Notes: a model not told the origin generated them from the letters alone. 64,000 nucleotides of DNA from Paracoccus sp. M683 (GCF_007096355.1 NZ_VKDF01000008.1:140495-204494), one strand, 5' to 3'; positions 1 to 8,937 are shown, counted from the stretch's first letter. Program-made: numbers and translations.

Positions 1-884
1 GTTTCGGCCCAGTGCCTGGCGATATCCAGACGGCTGGCGAACCAGACGCCCTCATGCTTGCGGCAATGGTCCAGAAACTGCTGGATCGCATTGGCCCGGC
101 CCGGACGACCCGCAAGACGGCAATGCAGCCCGATGGACATCATCTTCGGCGCACCCGCCACGCCCTCGGCGTAAAGCACATCAAAACTGTCGCGCAGATA
201 GTCGAAGAACTCGACCCCGGTGCCGAACCCCTGACCGCTGGAGAAGCGCATGTCATTGGCGTCCATCGTATAGGGCACCATCAGCTGCGGGCGGCCCTTG
301 TGGACATGCCAATAGGGCAGGTCATCGGCGATGGTATCGGCCAGATAGGCAAAGCCGCCTTCCTCGCAGCCAAGCGCCACCGTGTTCATCGAGGTGCGGC
401 CCTGATAGAAGCCATGGGGGCGTTCGCCGGTCACCTGGGTATGGATGCGGATCGCCTCGGCGATATGTTCGGCCTCGACCTCGGCGGGGATGTTGCGATA
501 GTCGATCCATTTGAGGCCATGGGTGGCAATCTCCCATCCCGCCGATTGCATGGCGGCGACCTGACCGGGGCTGCGCTGCAGGGCATGGGCCACGCCATAG
601 ACGGTGACGGGAATGTCTTTCAGCATCCGGTGCAGGCGCCAGAAACCGGCCCGCGCGCCATAGTCATAGATGGATTCCATGTTCCAATGCCGCTGGCCGG
701 GCCAGGGCTGGGCGCCGATGATTTCCGACAGGAAGGCCTCACTGGCCGCATCGCCATGCTCGACGCTGTTTTCGCCGCCCTCTTCGTAATTGACGACGAT
801 CTGCACGGCGATCCGCGCGCCGCCGGGCCATTTCGGATCGGGGGTATTCTCGCCATATCCTCGCAAGTCGCGGCTGTAACGCAT
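1..884 (-). CDS. puuE: Allantoinase PuuE-type (polysaccharide deacetylase fold), 3' end cut by window edge
   Basis: No stop occurs between the ATG at 884 and base 1, so 294 residues are visible and the C-terminus lies outside the window. The N-terminus (RDLRGYGENTPDPKWPGG) and the NYEEGGENS stretch match the urate-catabolism branch of the NodB/polysaccharide deacetylase superfamily, which hydrolyses allantoin to allantoate without the amidohydrolase metal centre. Known PuuE proteins are about 300-310 residues, so only a short tail should be missing. The start is supported by AGGAG eight bases upstream (GCAGGAGACCCGAG then ATG). A neighbouring purine-degradation gene would be expected left of the window. 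Family assignment is firm; the exact substrate is inferred. Confidence 0.85.
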   Translation of the reverse strand, partial: MRYSRDLRGYGENTPDPKWPGGARIAVQIVVNYEEGGENSVEHGDAASEAFLSEIIGAQPWPGQRHWNMESIYDYGARAGFWRLHRMLKDIPVTVYGVAHALQRSPGQVAAMQSAGWEIATHGLKWIDYRNIPAEVEAEHIAEAIRIHTQVTGERPHGFYQGRTSMNTVALGCEEGGFAYLADTIADDLPYWHVHKGRPQLMVPYTMDANDMRFSSGQGFGTGVEFFDYLRDSFDVLYAEGVAGAPKMMSIGLHCRLAGRPGRANAIQQFLDHCRKHEGVWFASRLDIARHWAE

Positions 885-930
885 CTCGGGTCTCCTGCAT
901 TGCCGGGTCAAAGAAAGCCGGGCGCGGGGT

Positions 931-943
931 GGATTGGCAATCC
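931..943. promoter_or_regulatory. Small inverted repeat upstream of puuE, possible operator
   Basis: GGATTG-G-CAATCC is a perfect 6-bp inverted repeat with a one-base centre, in the 111-bp gap upstream of the allantoinase. The gap is less GC-rich than its surroundings. No regulator gene is adjacent, so a regulatory role is only a guess. Confidence 0.25.
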
Positions 944-995
944 CATCAAATTGGAATGCACTATCAATGAAATGAAAAGGATGAGGTAGGCGGTC

Positions 996-1457
996 CTAGT
1001 CGGGCGTCTGAACGCGCGCGATCCGAAAATGCCGGCGTGGGCTGAAGCCGCGCCAGACCCATGCGTCGCTGGTCGGGACGGGCAGGCGCCATTGCGCGCG
1101 GGGCAGCACCGTCAGCCGCCAGGTCCCCTCGTCATGAAGGTTGAACTCGATCTCGCCCGGCCCGACGATGTCGGCATCCTGCCAAAGCGCCGTGTCATAA
1201 GGTGCGCCAATCGAGGCCCGGTCGAGGATATGCAGCAAGCTGTCGGTAAGGGTGATCGACACCACCTCTTCAAAGGGATTGCCGTCATTGGTGACGAAAA
1301 GATAGCCGGTGATCGGATCGTGGCGATCCAGGGCAAAGGCCGCTCGCATCCAGACGCCTGCAAGATCAACCTTGTGCCCGTCCAGAATCAGCCGGCCGCG
1401 GGGCATTTCGCCGGGAAGTGGCGTGAAATCGAGCTGATCCGCCATCAGCGCTTTCAT
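996..1457 (-). CDS. Hypothetical protein, 153 aa
   Basis: I do not recognise this family. The open frame extends to 1559, but the sensible start is the ATG at 1457 (MKALMADQ), 14 bases after the upstream stop; 1445 (MADQ) is the alternative. There is no signal peptide or membrane segment. The protein is rich in short beta-strand-like stretches and Trp/Arg pairs, including a C-terminal RRHFRIARV, suggesting a small all-beta soluble protein. It lies just downstream of the 229-aa glycine-rich membrane protein and is probably cotranscribed with it, so the two may act together. Confidence 0.6.
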   Translation of the reverse strand: MKALMADQLDFTPLPGEMPRGRLILDGHKVDLAGVWMRAAFALDRHDPITGYLFVTNDGNPFEEVVSITLTDSLLHILDRASIGAPYDTALWQDADIVGPGEIEFNLHDEGTWRLTVLPRAQWRLPVPTSDAWVWRGFSPRRHFRIARVQTPD

Positions 1458-1471
1458 TGGGGTGCCACGCG

Positions 1472-2161
1472 CTAGAAGAACAGGCTGACGCCAAAGGCGC
1501 CTGCGACCGCACCGGCGAAGGCGCCGACACTGGAACATATTGGCGCGCCGGGGCCGCACAACAATCCGGCTGCTGCCCCGCCCGCAAGACCGCCCACGAC
1601 ACCACCGCCCAGAACGGCGCCTTCTTCCATCGCGGCCGCGCCCTTGTCCTCGGCCGAGGCGACGTTATAGACCGCCACCCCAAGCGACAGGACCAGCAGG
1701 CCGCGCCCGGCGCGTGACAGGCGCCGCATCAGCACATTGACACGTGCGCTTGACTTGCCAGAGCTTTCGACCACGGCGCGCAGGACGGCATCGCGTTGTC
1801 CCGAGGATAGCTGATCGAAATTTGCCTTATTGCCATACATTTCCAGGGTTTTTTCCGACACTATGGTCGGCAGCGTTTTGCCCTTGGCTTTCAGGGATTC
1901 GGCGAAGGCCCTGCCAACGGGTGTGCTGCGTCCCCGGATCAGATCGAGAATCACATTGCGCTGTTCGCTGGCCAGACGCGCGGCCTGGTCCCAGGTCAGG
2001 CGGCCCGCCCGGACCTCGGCCTTCATTTCGCGCGACATCTCGGCGATCAGCCGGGCGTATCGCTCGCGCATCGAGGCATCCCAGCCCATGCCGGCACCTG
2101 CGGCGGTAACGGCACCGCGCAATGCGGAAATCTCGCGGTCGAAATCGGCTTCGGTGGTCAT
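1472..2161 (-). CDS. Hypothetical protein with C-terminal glycine-zipper membrane region, 229 aa
   Basis: Family not recognised. Residues 1-140 are charged and probably helical (SREMKAEVRAGRLTWDQAARLASEQ is split around residues 43-68). Residues about 148-229 are hydrophobic and glycine/alanine-rich, with GGGVVGGLAGGAAAGLL and GAFAGAVAGAFG runs of the glycine-zipper type that pack as paired transmembrane helices. The layout, a soluble head and a C-terminal glycine-rich hairpin, resembles membrane-inserting effectors as well as ordinary membrane-scaffold proteins, and sequence alone cannot decide. The next gene starts 14 bases downstream. The start ATG at 2161 is the first in frame. Confidence 0.6.
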   Translation of the reverse strand: MTTEADFDREISALRGAVTAAGAGMGWDASMRERYARLIAEMSREMKAEVRAGRLTWDQAARLASEQRNVILDLIRGRSTPVGRAFAESLKAKGKTLPTIVSEKTLEMYGNKANFDQLSSGQRDAVLRAVVESSGKSSARVNVLMRRLSRAGRGLLVLSLGVAVYNVASAEDKGAAAMEEGAVLGGGVVGGLAGGAAAGLLCGPGAPICSSVGAFAGAVAGAFGVSLFF

Positions 2162-2239
2162 CTCGGGTCAACCATGTCACAAGGAACGAATACGGTGGCA
2201 GGATAGGGTCGCGCGCGCGAGAAGGTCAATTGCCGACCC

Positions 2240-2268
2240 TTGCCAATCCAGCAAAACCGGCATATATC
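2240..2268 (+). promoter_or_regulatory. Candidate sigma70 promoter of rpsA
   Basis: TTGCCA at 2240-2245, a 17-base spacer, and TATATC at 2263-2268 resemble -35 and -10 boxes. Transcription from here would give rpsA a leader of roughly 150 bases. The rest of the 262-bp gap 2162-2423 holds no gene. Confidence 0.45.
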
Positions 2269-2423
2269 GCGCCCAAGTCAATCGGGCGATATGGTCAGAA
2301 CAGACCGCTTTGATACCGGGTCGGGCATATTGCCACGACCCTTTGTCATTCTCGAATGGCGCATAAAGACCGGCGGAGCCAACCGCTTGGCCAGTAACAT
2401 CATTGTAAAGGAAACGGATACAC

Positions 2424-4103
2424 ATGGCTGAAAAAGCAACCATGGCAGATTTCGAGGCGATGCTGAATGAAAGCCTCGACATGGATACGCCCGATGAGGG
2501 CAGCGTTGTAAAGGGCAAGGTCATCGCCATCGAGGCGGGCCAGGCCATCATCGACGTCGGCTACAAGATGGAAGGCCGCGTTGATCTGAAAGAATTCGCA
2601 AATCCCGGCGAAGAGGCCAATCTTGCCGTCGGCGACGAGGTCGAGGTTTATCTGGACCGCGTGGAAAACGCCCGCGGCGAAGCGTCGATCAGCCGCGAGA
2701 AGGCCCGCCGCGAGGAAGCCTGGGATCGCCTGGAAAAAGCCTATGCCGATGAAGAGCGCGTCGAAGGCGCCATCTTCGGCCGCGTCAAGGGTGGCTTCAC
2801 CGTTGATCTGGGCGGCGCTGTTGCCTTCCTGCCCGGTTCGCAGGTCGACGTGCGCCCGGTGCGTGACGCCGGCCCGCTGATGGGTCTGAAGCAGCCCTTC
2901 CAGATCCTGAAAATGGACCGTCGCCGCGGCAATATCGTCGTGTCGCGCCGCGCCATTCTGGAAGAAAGCCGTGCCGAACAGCGCGCCGAAGTCATCGCCA
3001 ACCTGACCGAGGGTCAGGTCGTTGACGGCGTCGTCAAGAACATCACCGAATACGGCGCCTTCGTCGATCTGGGCGGTGTTGACGGTCTGCTGCACGTCAC
3101 CGACATGGCCTGGCGCCGCGTCAACCACCCGTCGGAAATCCTGTCGATCGGCGAGACCGTCAAGGTTCAGGTCGTCAAGATCAACAAGGACAGCCACCGC
3201 ATCAGCCTGGGCATGAAGCAGCTTCAGGCCGATCCGTGGGATTCGGTGATCGAGAACTTCCCGATCGGTTCGGTCCATACCGGCCGCGTCACCAACATCA
3301 CCGATTACGGCGCGTTCGTCGAACTGTCGGCTGGTGTCGAGGGTCTGGTTCACGTCTCGGAAATGAGCTGGACCAAGAAGAACGTCCATCCGGGCAAGAT
3401 CGTCTCGACCTCGCAAGAGGTTGACGTGATGGTTCTGGAAATCGACGAAGCCAAGCGCCGCGTGTCGCTGGGTCTGAAGCAGACGCAGCGCAACCCGTGG
3501 GAAGTCTTTGCCGAGACCCACCCGGCCGGTACCCAGATCGAAGGCGAAGTGAAGTCGATCACCGAATTCGGCCTGTTCATCGGGCTGGAAGGCGATATCG
3601 ACGGCATGGTTCACTTGTCGGATATCAGCTGGGATGCCCGTGGCGAGGACGCGATTCAGGATTACCGCAAGGGCGACGTGGTCAAAGCCGTCGTTCAGGA
3701 CGTGGATATCGAGAAAGAGCGTATCAGCCTGTCGATCAAGGCGCTGGAAAACGACAACATGGCCGAGGCCGTGGATGGCGTGAAGCGCGGCTCGATCGTC
3801 ACCGCCGAGGTGACCGCGATCGAGGATGGCGGGATCGAAGTGGAATATAACGGCGTCAAGTCGTTCATCCGCCGCTCGGACCTCGCCCGCGACCGTCAGG
3901 ACCAGCGCCCCGAGCGCTTCCAGGTCGGTGACAAGGTCGATGCCCGCGTGACCAATATCGACACCAAGACCCGTCGTCTGGGTCTGTCGATCAAGGCCCG
4001 CGAGATCGCCGAAGAGAAAGAAGCGATCGACACCTATGGCAGCTCGGATTCGGGTGCCTCGCTTGGTGACATCCTGGGCGCTGCGCTGAACCGCAACAAC
4101 TAA
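2424..4103 (+). CDS. rpsA: 30S ribosomal protein S1
   Basis: This 559-residue protein has six S1 (OB-fold) RNA-binding repeats, spread over about residues 28-90, 105-175, 190-262, 277-348, 364-435 and 450-522. The repeat signature (G.V..I..YGAFV.L, later RISLG.K) is clear, for example NITEYGAFVDLGG and NITDYGAFVELSA. The length matches alphaproteobacterial S1. It helps the 30S subunit unfold and bind mRNA. In relatives it usually sits beside cmk and ihfB; here no cmk is upstream, and a TetR/flavoprotein pair lies between it and ihfB. A strong terminator follows. Confidence 0.98.
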   Translation: MAEKATMADFEAMLNESLDMDTPDEGSVVKGKVIAIEAGQAIIDVGYKMEGRVDLKEFANPGEEANLAVGDEVEVYLDRVENARGEASISREKARREEAWDRLEKAYADEERVEGAIFGRVKGGFTVDLGGAVAFLPGSQVDVRPVRDAGPLMGLKQPFQILKMDRRRGNIVVSRRAILEESRAEQRAEVIANLTEGQVVDGVVKNITEYGAFVDLGGVDGLLHVTDMAWRRVNHPSEILSIGETVKVQVVKINKDSHRISLGMKQLQADPWDSVIENFPIGSVHTGRVTNITDYGAFVELSAGVEGLVHVSEMSWTKKNVHPGKIVSTSQEVDVMVLEIDEAKRRVSLGLKQTQRNPWEVFAETHPAGTQIEGEVKSITEFGLFIGLEGDIDGMVHLSDISWDARGEDAIQDYRKGDVVKAVVQDVDIEKERISLSIKALENDNMAEAVDGVKRGSIVTAEVTAIEDGGIEVEYNGVKSFIRRSDLARDRQDQRPERFQVGDKVDARVTNIDTKTRRLGLSIKAREIAEEKEAIDTYGSSDSGASLGDILGAALNRNN

Positions 4104-4129
4104 GCGGCCGGCCGAATGCCAACCTCTTG

Positions 4130-4166
4130 CCCCGTCCCCGCAGCACGCGGGGGCGGGGTTTTCTTT
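4130..4166 (+). terminator. Rho-independent terminator of rpsA
   Basis: A 12-bp stem (4130-4141 with 4147-4158, one G-T wobble), a 5-base loop AGCAC, and the tract TTTTCTTT form a textbook terminator 26 bases after the rpsA stop. Confidence 0.92.
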
Positions 4167-4283
4167 GGCTCTGTCGCTCAGCTGCATTTGGCCGGTTCAG
4201 GCCCAAGCCGGGCGTTGACGCTCTGGCATCTGCCCCGCAACTGCGGATCGGATCGGATCGGATCGAATCGGTTCGGGCAGCAA

Positions 4284-4931
4284 TCAGCGAAAACAGCTTT
4301 CCGCCTCGATCTGTCCGGCCAATGCCCCGCGCAGGGTCAGCACATCGCCTTCCAGTTCCGCGATTTTTTCGCGCAGCTCTGCTTCGGTCCGGGCCTGATT
4401 GGCCAGGCCCGCGCCTAACACCCGCTCGACGGCACGGCGCATCGGCGCCTCGTCCCCGCTGAACGCCAGCCACAGCGTCGCGCCCTCCAGCTGGGACAGC
4501 GCATCCTCGGCCAGCTCGGCGGCGCGGCGGGGTGGATGATGGCGTTCAAGAATAGCCTGTATGACCTGATGCAGCCTGCCGAAAAAGGCCAGCGCGGCGG
4601 CGCGCACCGCATCTGCCTCGGCCGTGCCGTAAAGCAGATGCAGCCCCAAACAGCGGTGGTGCATGGCCAGATGATCGGCAATGGCGGTGATGCTTGCCCG
4701 GTAGTCGGCCTGCCAGTCGGGGCCGGTTGGGCAGGCCCCTTCGATCTGTGCCAAAGTCAGTTGCAAGGCCTCGATGGCCAGATCCTCTTTGGCGGCGAAG
4801 CGGCTGTAAAGACTGGCTTTGCGCAGGCCGACGGCATCGGCAAGTTCGGCCATCGACAGGCCGGCATAGCCGCGTCGGCGGAACATGTCCTGCGCCGCCG
4901 CAATGATTTCTTCGCGTGATGTCTTTGTCAT
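4284..4931 (-). CDS. TetR/AcrR family transcriptional repressor
   Basis: 215 residues. The N-terminal TetR helix-turn-helix spans about residues 6-52 (EIIAAAQDMFRRRGY, then the recognition region LRKASLYSRFAAKEDL). The ligand domain is divergent, as is usual, and ends in a short helical tail with ELREKIAELEGDV. The gene is divergent from the flavin-oxidoreductase-like gene at 4991, and a 16-bp inverted repeat of the ACCGATCGGT type lies between the two starts, which strongly suggests autoregulation and control of that gene. Inducer unknown. Confidence 0.9.
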   Translation of the reverse strand: MTKTSREEIIAAAQDMFRRRGYAGLSMAELADAVGLRKASLYSRFAAKEDLAIEALQLTLAQIEGACPTGPDWQADYRASITAIADHLAMHHRCLGLHLLYGTAEADAVRAAALAFFGRLHQVIQAILERHHPPRRAAELAEDALSQLEGATLWLAFSGDEAPMRRAVERVLGAGLANQARTEAELREKIAELEGDVLTLRGALAGQIEAESCFR

Positions 4932-4938
4932 CTGTTCA

Positions 4939-4981
4939 TTTCCTACCGATCGGTCTTATAATGCAACCGATCGGTAGGAAA
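4939..4981. promoter_or_regulatory. TetR operator overlapping a divergent promoter
   Basis: TTTCCTACCGATCGGT (4939-4954) is repeated in perfect inverted form at 4966-4981, with 11 bases between. Each arm also holds the self-complementary core ACCGATCGGT. A perfect -10 hexamer TATAAT sits in the spacer at 4957-4962, facing the gene at 4991, so bound repressor would cover the promoter. Confidence 0.85.
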
Positions 4982-4990
4982 GACAAGGCT

Positions 4991-5560
4991 ATGAGTGACG
5001 ACAAGATCAACATGACGACCGGCGAGGATCCTCACAGCCATCGGGGTGAGGTGCTTATGCGCGATCGCTATCCCGGCCCCTACTGGTGGGATTCGGGCAA
5101 TCTGCCGCGGATGGTGCAGCCGCGCCTGTCGCCCTCGATGATCCGCTTCATCGAAAATCTGCCATTTTTCTTTGTCGCGACGGCCAGTGACCGGGGGCAT
5201 TGCGACGCCAGCTTTCGCGGGCGCGATTATGACGCGGCCGGTCGCCCATTGCCGGCCCTGCGCGCGCCCGATCCGCAGACGGTGATCTTTCCGGATTTTC
5301 GCGGCAACGGCCTGTACCAATCGCTTGGCAATATCCTGACCAACCCGCAGATAGGTCTGCTGTTCATGGATTTCGACCGCCAGCGCCGCGCGCGGGTCAA
5401 TGGGCGGGCGTCGATCCTGCCGCCACCTGACTGGGCAGCGGCACTTTGGCCCGCTGCCCAATCGGTCGTGCAGGTCGAGGTCCAGCAGGCCTTTGGCAAT
5501 TGCGCCGCCCGCATCCCCCGCATGCGCCTGTACGAAGGCAGCGACGCGCCGTTCAGCTAG
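4991..5560 (+). CDS. Pyridoxamine 5'-phosphate oxidase-family (FMN split-barrel) protein
   Basis: 189 residues from the ATG at 4991, which has AGGAAAG/AAGG upstream; the frame is open from 4916 but that would read through the operator. The core (IENLPFFFVATAS, then FPDFRGNGLYQSLGNILTNP and VNGRASI) is typical of the PNPOx-like FMN-binding split barrel, in the COG3576 style of small flavin reductases. Such proteins bind flavin and reduce small molecules, but the substrate here is unknown. It is the likely target of the divergent TetR, so it may be induced by a toxic or electrophilic compound. Confidence 0.85.
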   Translation: MSDDKINMTTGEDPHSHRGEVLMRDRYPGPYWWDSGNLPRMVQPRLSPSMIRFIENLPFFFVATASDRGHCDASFRGRDYDAAGRPLPALRAPDPQTVIFPDFRGNGLYQSLGNILTNPQIGLLFMDFDRQRRARVNGRASILPPPDWAAALWPAAQSVVQVEVQQAFGNCAARIPRMRLYEGSDAPFS

Positions 5561-5744
5561 GGCAGGGGGGCGGATATCGGCCACATCCGCCTGCGCGCCA
5601 TCGCATTCGGGGCGGGATTCGGCGCAACCGGGATGCAACCAAACAGGTTCTTTCGCGTTCCCCCTTCTGCAAACGGGTAAATGGCCGTAATATCAGCTTG
5701 GTATACCCGTTCATACTCGAGGCTTGAGAATTGCAGGTGCCCAG

Positions 5745-6029
5745 ATGATTCGATCAGAACTGATCCAGAAAGTCGCCGAAGAGAATCCCCATCTGTTCCG
5801 GCGCGATGTCGAGCGTATCGTGAATACCGTGTTCGAAGAGATCATCGACGCCATGGCCCGCGGCGACCGGGTCGAGTTGCGCGGCTTCGGCGCTTTCTCG
5901 GTCAAGCGGCGTGATTCGCGGACCGGTCGCAACCCGCGTACGGGCGAGGCGGTCGAGGTCGATGAAAAGCATGTTCCTTTCTTCAAGACCGGCAAATTGC
6001 TGCGCGACAGGTTGAACGGCGAGGCCTGA
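5745..6029 (+). CDS. ihfB: Integration host factor subunit beta
   Basis: 94 residues, the usual IhfB length, starting MIRSELIQ at 5745 (a TTG at 5724 opens the frame but is unlikely). The HU/IHF signature is complete: dimer helices at 1-40, VELRGFGAF at about 47-55, and the DNA-minor-groove arm [15 protein letters not shown] at about 59-73. Partner IhfA is not in the window. It bends DNA in transcription, replication and recombination. The lapA-like gene follows 51 bases downstream. Confidence 0.97.
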   Translation: MIRSELIQKVAEENPHLFRRDVERIVNTVFEEIIDAMARGDRVELRGFGAFSVKRRDSRTGRNPRTGEAVEVDEKHVPFFKTGKLLRDRLNGEA

Positions 6030-6080
6030 TCGCCGTAAAAGGCCTTTGCGTGCCCGGAAGCTCCGGGCCGGAAAAAGGGA

Positions 6081-6527
6081 ATGCTGATGCGCTTTATCCG
6101 CCTGATGTTCGTCGTCCTGCTTGCCATCTTGCTGATCGCAGTTGCATTGGCCAATCGCGACATGGTGACCCTGAACGCCTTTCCGGCGAATTTCGGGCAG
6201 TATCTGGGCGGCACCTGGTCGCTGAACCTGCCGCTGTTTCTGGTGATCTTCCTGGCCATCGCCTTTGGTGTGGTGATCGGTTTTGTCTGGGAATGGCTGC
6301 GCGAGGCCCATATCCGTCGCGAGTCGCGCCAGCGCGCCAGCCAGGTCGCCCAGCTGGAACGCGAGGTCAGCCATCTTCGGGACAATCACGCAGGCCCGCG
6401 CGACGACGTCCTGGCCATCGTGGACCGTCCGCGCAGCGCCCCGCAGGGCACCGGCAACCCGCCGCGCCCCATTGCCTCACCCTCGCCAGCGCCCGGCACG
6501 ACGCTGCCCAGCCAGCCAGTGCGCTGA
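6081..6527 (+). CDS. LapA/DUF1049-domain membrane protein
   Basis: 148 residues with two transmembrane helices (about 7-25 and 48-70), a short periplasmic segment between them, and a cytosolic coiled coil (about 78-108) that runs into a Pro/Ser-rich tail. This is the lipopolysaccharide assembly protein A (DUF1049) arrangement, though the tail is longer than in E. coli LapA. It follows ihfB as in other Rhodobacterales and abuts trpF (stop TGA, then ATG). GGGA precedes the ATG at 6081; 6087 is an alternative start. Confidence 0.85.
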   Translation: MLMRFIRLMFVVLLAILLIAVALANRDMVTLNAFPANFGQYLGGTWSLNLPLFLVIFLAIAFGVVIGFVWEWLREAHIRRESRQRASQVAQLEREVSHLRDNHAGPRDDVLAIVDRPRSAPQGTGNPPRPIASPSPAPGTTLPSQPVR

Positions 6528-7163
6528 ATGGCCCAGGTCAAGATCTGCGGGCTCAGCCACCCCGAACATGTCGCCGCAGCTGTCGATGCCGGGGCGCGCT
6601 ATCTGGGCTTTGTCTTCTTTCCGAAATCGCCCCGCGCGGTCTTGCCGCAACAGGCCGCAGCGCTGATGGGCGATACCCCGCCCGGCGTGGCGCGGGTGGG
6701 GCTGTTCGTCAATCCCGATGACGCACTACTTGAACAGGTGCTGGCCCAGGCTCCGCTGGACATGATCCAGTTGCATGGCGCCGAAACCCCGGCCCGCGTG
6801 GCCGAGGTCAAGGCCCTGTCCGGCCTGCCGGTGATCAAGGCCGTGGGCGTGGCTGAACCTGCCGATCTGGACGGGCTGTGGGATCATGGCCTGGCCGCCG
6901 ATATGCTGCTGGTCGACGCCAAACCTCCGAAGGATGCCACGCTTCCGGGCGGAAACGGGCTCGCTTTTGACTGGCGGTTGCTCACCGGGCGCAAATGGCT
7001 GAAGCCCTGGCTGCTGGCCGGGGGGCTGACCCCGCAGAACGTGGCCGAGGCGATCCGCCTGACCGGCGCACCTGGCGTCGATGTCTCGTCAGGGGTCGAA
7101 ACAGCGCCCGGACAAAAGGACAGCGACCTGATCCGCGCCTTCGTCGCCGCCGCCCGGACATGA
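6528..7163 (+). CDS. trpF: Phosphoribosylanthranilate isomerase
   Basis: 211 residues. It catalyses the Amadori rearrangement of phosphoribosylanthranilate in tryptophan synthesis. The general base Cys7 (VKICGL) and general acid Asp130 (LLVDAKPP) are both present in a (beta/alpha)8 frame, and the phosphate-binding end GGLTPQNV and GVDVSSGVE is intact. The start directly follows the stop of the lapA-like gene, so translation is probably coupled. The GNAT gene overlaps its stop and trpB follows, but trpA is not in the window. Confidence 0.97.
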   Translation: MAQVKICGLSHPEHVAAAVDAGARYLGFVFFPKSPRAVLPQQAAALMGDTPPGVARVGLFVNPDDALLEQVLAQAPLDMIQLHGAETPARVAEVKALSGLPVIKAVGVAEPADLDGLWDHGLAADMLLVDAKPPKDATLPGGNGLAFDWRLLTGRKWLKPWLLAGGLTPQNVAEAIRLTGAPGVDVSSGVETAPGQKDSDLIRAFVAAART

Positions 7164-7600
7164 TCTGGCGACCGGCCACCCGCGCCGACGTCCCGGCGGT
7201 CATGGCGCTTCTGGCCGATGACATGCTGGGGCAGGGCCGCGAGGCCGCCGATCCCGCCCCCTATCTCGCCGCCTTCGATGCCATGCAGGCCGAAGGCGCC
7301 AATCACCTGATCGTGGGCGACGAAAACGGCGTGGTCATCGCCTGCTATCAGATCACCTTCATCTCGGGCCTCTCGCTGACCGCCGCCCGTCGCGCCCAGA
7401 TCGAGGGCGTCCGCACCGCCGCCAGCCATCGCGGCCAGGGCATCGGCGCGGCGATGATGGCCGATGCCGAATCCCGCGCCCGCGCCGCCGGTTGCAGCCT
7501 GATGCAATTCACCACCAACAAGGCGCGCAGCGATGCCCACCGCTTCTATGACCGCATGGGCTTCACCCCGTCCCATATCGGCTATAAGAAACCACTCTAG
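7160..7600 (+). CDS. GNAT family N-acetyltransferase
   Basis: 146 residues, starting at the ATG that overlaps the trpF stop (ATGA). The acetyl-CoA-binding motif A is clear in [21 protein letters not shown] (split here at R-GQG-IG, about residues 89-105), followed by the C-terminal motif [10 protein letters not shown]. The acceptor is unknown. It lies inside the trpF-trpB unit, as GNAT genes do in some relatives, but nothing in the sequence ties it to tryptophan. Confidence 0.88.
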   Translation: MIWRPATRADVPAVMALLADDMLGQGREAADPAPYLAAFDAMQAEGANHLIVGDENGVVIACYQITFISGLSLTAARRAQIEGVRTAASHRGQGIGAAMMADAESRARAAGCSLMQFTTNKARSDAHRFYDRMGFTPSHIGYKKPL

Positions 7601-7650
7601 GTTTCTTTCTCGTCCAAATACCCAAATCCCGAACCCGAAAAGGCAGCGCC

Positions 7651-8877
7651 ATGGCCGATGATCTCGTGAACAGCTTCAAGAATGGCCCCGACGAACAGGG
7701 CCGTTTCGGCATCTATGGCGGCCGCTTCGTCAGCGAAACACTGATGCCGCTGATCTTGGATCTGGAAGCCGAATACGAACGCGCCAAGACTGACCCGGTC
7801 TTTTGGGCGCAGATGGATGACCTGTGGACCCATTATGTTGGCCGCCCCAGCCCGCTTTACCATGCCGAACGCCTGTCGGAACGGCTTGGCGGCGCAAAAA
7901 TCTACATGAAACGCGACGAGCTGAACCATACCGGCGCCCACAAGATCAACAACGTCCTGGGCCAGATCCTCTTGGCCATGCGCATGGGCAAGACCCGCAT
8001 CATCGCGGAAACCGGCGCGGGTCAGCACGGTGTGGCCACGGCCACGGTCTGCGCCCGCTTCGGGCTGAAATGCGTGGTCTACATGGGTGCGCATGATGTG
8101 GAACGTCAGGCCCCAAACGTATTCCGCATGCGGCTGCTAGGGGCCGAGGTCGTGCCGGTCACATCGGGTCGCGGCACGCTGAAGGATGCGATGAACGACG
8201 CGCTCAGGGATTGGGTCACCAATGTGCGCGACACCTTCTATTGCATCGGCACCGTCGCCGGCCCGCATCCCTATCCGGCCATGGTGCGCGATTTTCAGTC
8301 GATCATCGGCAAGGAAACCAAAGAACAGATCATGGCGCGCGAGGGCCGTCTGCCCGACACGCTGGTCGCGGCCATTGGCGGCGGCTCGAATGCGATGGGG
8401 CTGTTCTTCCCGTTCCTCGACGACAAGGACGTGCGCATCATCGGGGTCGAGGCCGGCGGCAAGGGCGTCGATGACCGCATGCTGCATTGCGCCAGCCTGA
8501 CCGGCGGCCGCGCGGGCGTGCTGCATGGCAACCGCACCTATCTGTTGCAGGATCCCGAGGGCCAGATCCTGGAAGGGCATTCCATCAGCGCCGGTCTGGA
8601 CTATCCCGGCATCGGCCCGGAACATGCCTGGCTGAAGGATCAGATGCGCGCCGAATATGTCAGCATCACCGATGACGAGGCATTGGCCGCCTTCCAGCTG
8701 TGCTGCCAGACCGAGGGCATCATCCCCGCGCTGGAACCCAGCCATGCCCTTGCCCATGTGATGAAGATCGCGCCCGATCTGCCCGCCGACCATCTGATCG
8801 TGATGAATATGTGCGGGCGTGGCGACAAGGATATCTTCACCGTCGCCAAGCATCTGGGCGTCGATATCCAGACCTGA
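7651..8877 (+). CDS. trpB: Tryptophan synthase beta subunit
   Basis: 408 residues. It condenses indole with serine using PLP; Lys98 in GAHKINN is the Schiff-base lysine and GGGSNAMG is the phosphate loop. Length and N-terminus ([16 protein letters not shown]) are typical of TrpB1. The GSRGTLKDA region and the conserved [10 protein letters not shown] are present. It is 50 bases after the GNAT stop with a purine-rich leader. trpA, often next to trpB, is absent from the window. Confidence 0.98.
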   Translation: MADDLVNSFKNGPDEQGRFGIYGGRFVSETLMPLILDLEAEYERAKTDPVFWAQMDDLWTHYVGRPSPLYHAERLSERLGGAKIYMKRDELNHTGAHKINNVLGQILLAMRMGKTRIIAETGAGQHGVATATVCARFGLKCVVYMGAHDVERQAPNVFRMRLLGAEVVPVTSGRGTLKDAMNDALRDWVTNVRDTFYCIGTVAGPHPYPAMVRDFQSIIGKETKEQIMAREGRLPDTLVAAIGGGSNAMGLFFPFLDDKDVRIIGVEAGGKGVDDRMLHCASLTGGRAGVLHGNRTYLLQDPEGQILEGHSISAGLDYPGIGPEHAWLKDQMRAEYVSITDDEALAAFQLCCQTEGIIPALEPSHALAHVMKIAPDLPADHLIVMNMCGRGDKDIFTVAKHLGVDIQT

Positions 8878-8904
8878 GGCTGACCCTGCGTCATCTGACG
8901 TTTC

Positions 8905-8928
8905 CGTGAGGGACGAGAACCCCTCGCG
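8905..8928 (+). other. Hairpin downstream of trpB
   Basis: An 8-bp stem (8905-8912 with 8921-8928, one wobble) with an 8-base loop follows the trpB stop by 27 bases. It has no T tract, so it may be a weak terminator or part of the leader of the next gene. Confidence 0.5.
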
Positions 8929-8937
8929 GATCGGGGC

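Noticed and set aside
2400..4187. Long antisense frame over rpsA (595 codons)
   Set aside because: Antisense to a highly conserved gene; the frame is open only because of strong GC3 bias. No ribosome site and no domain.
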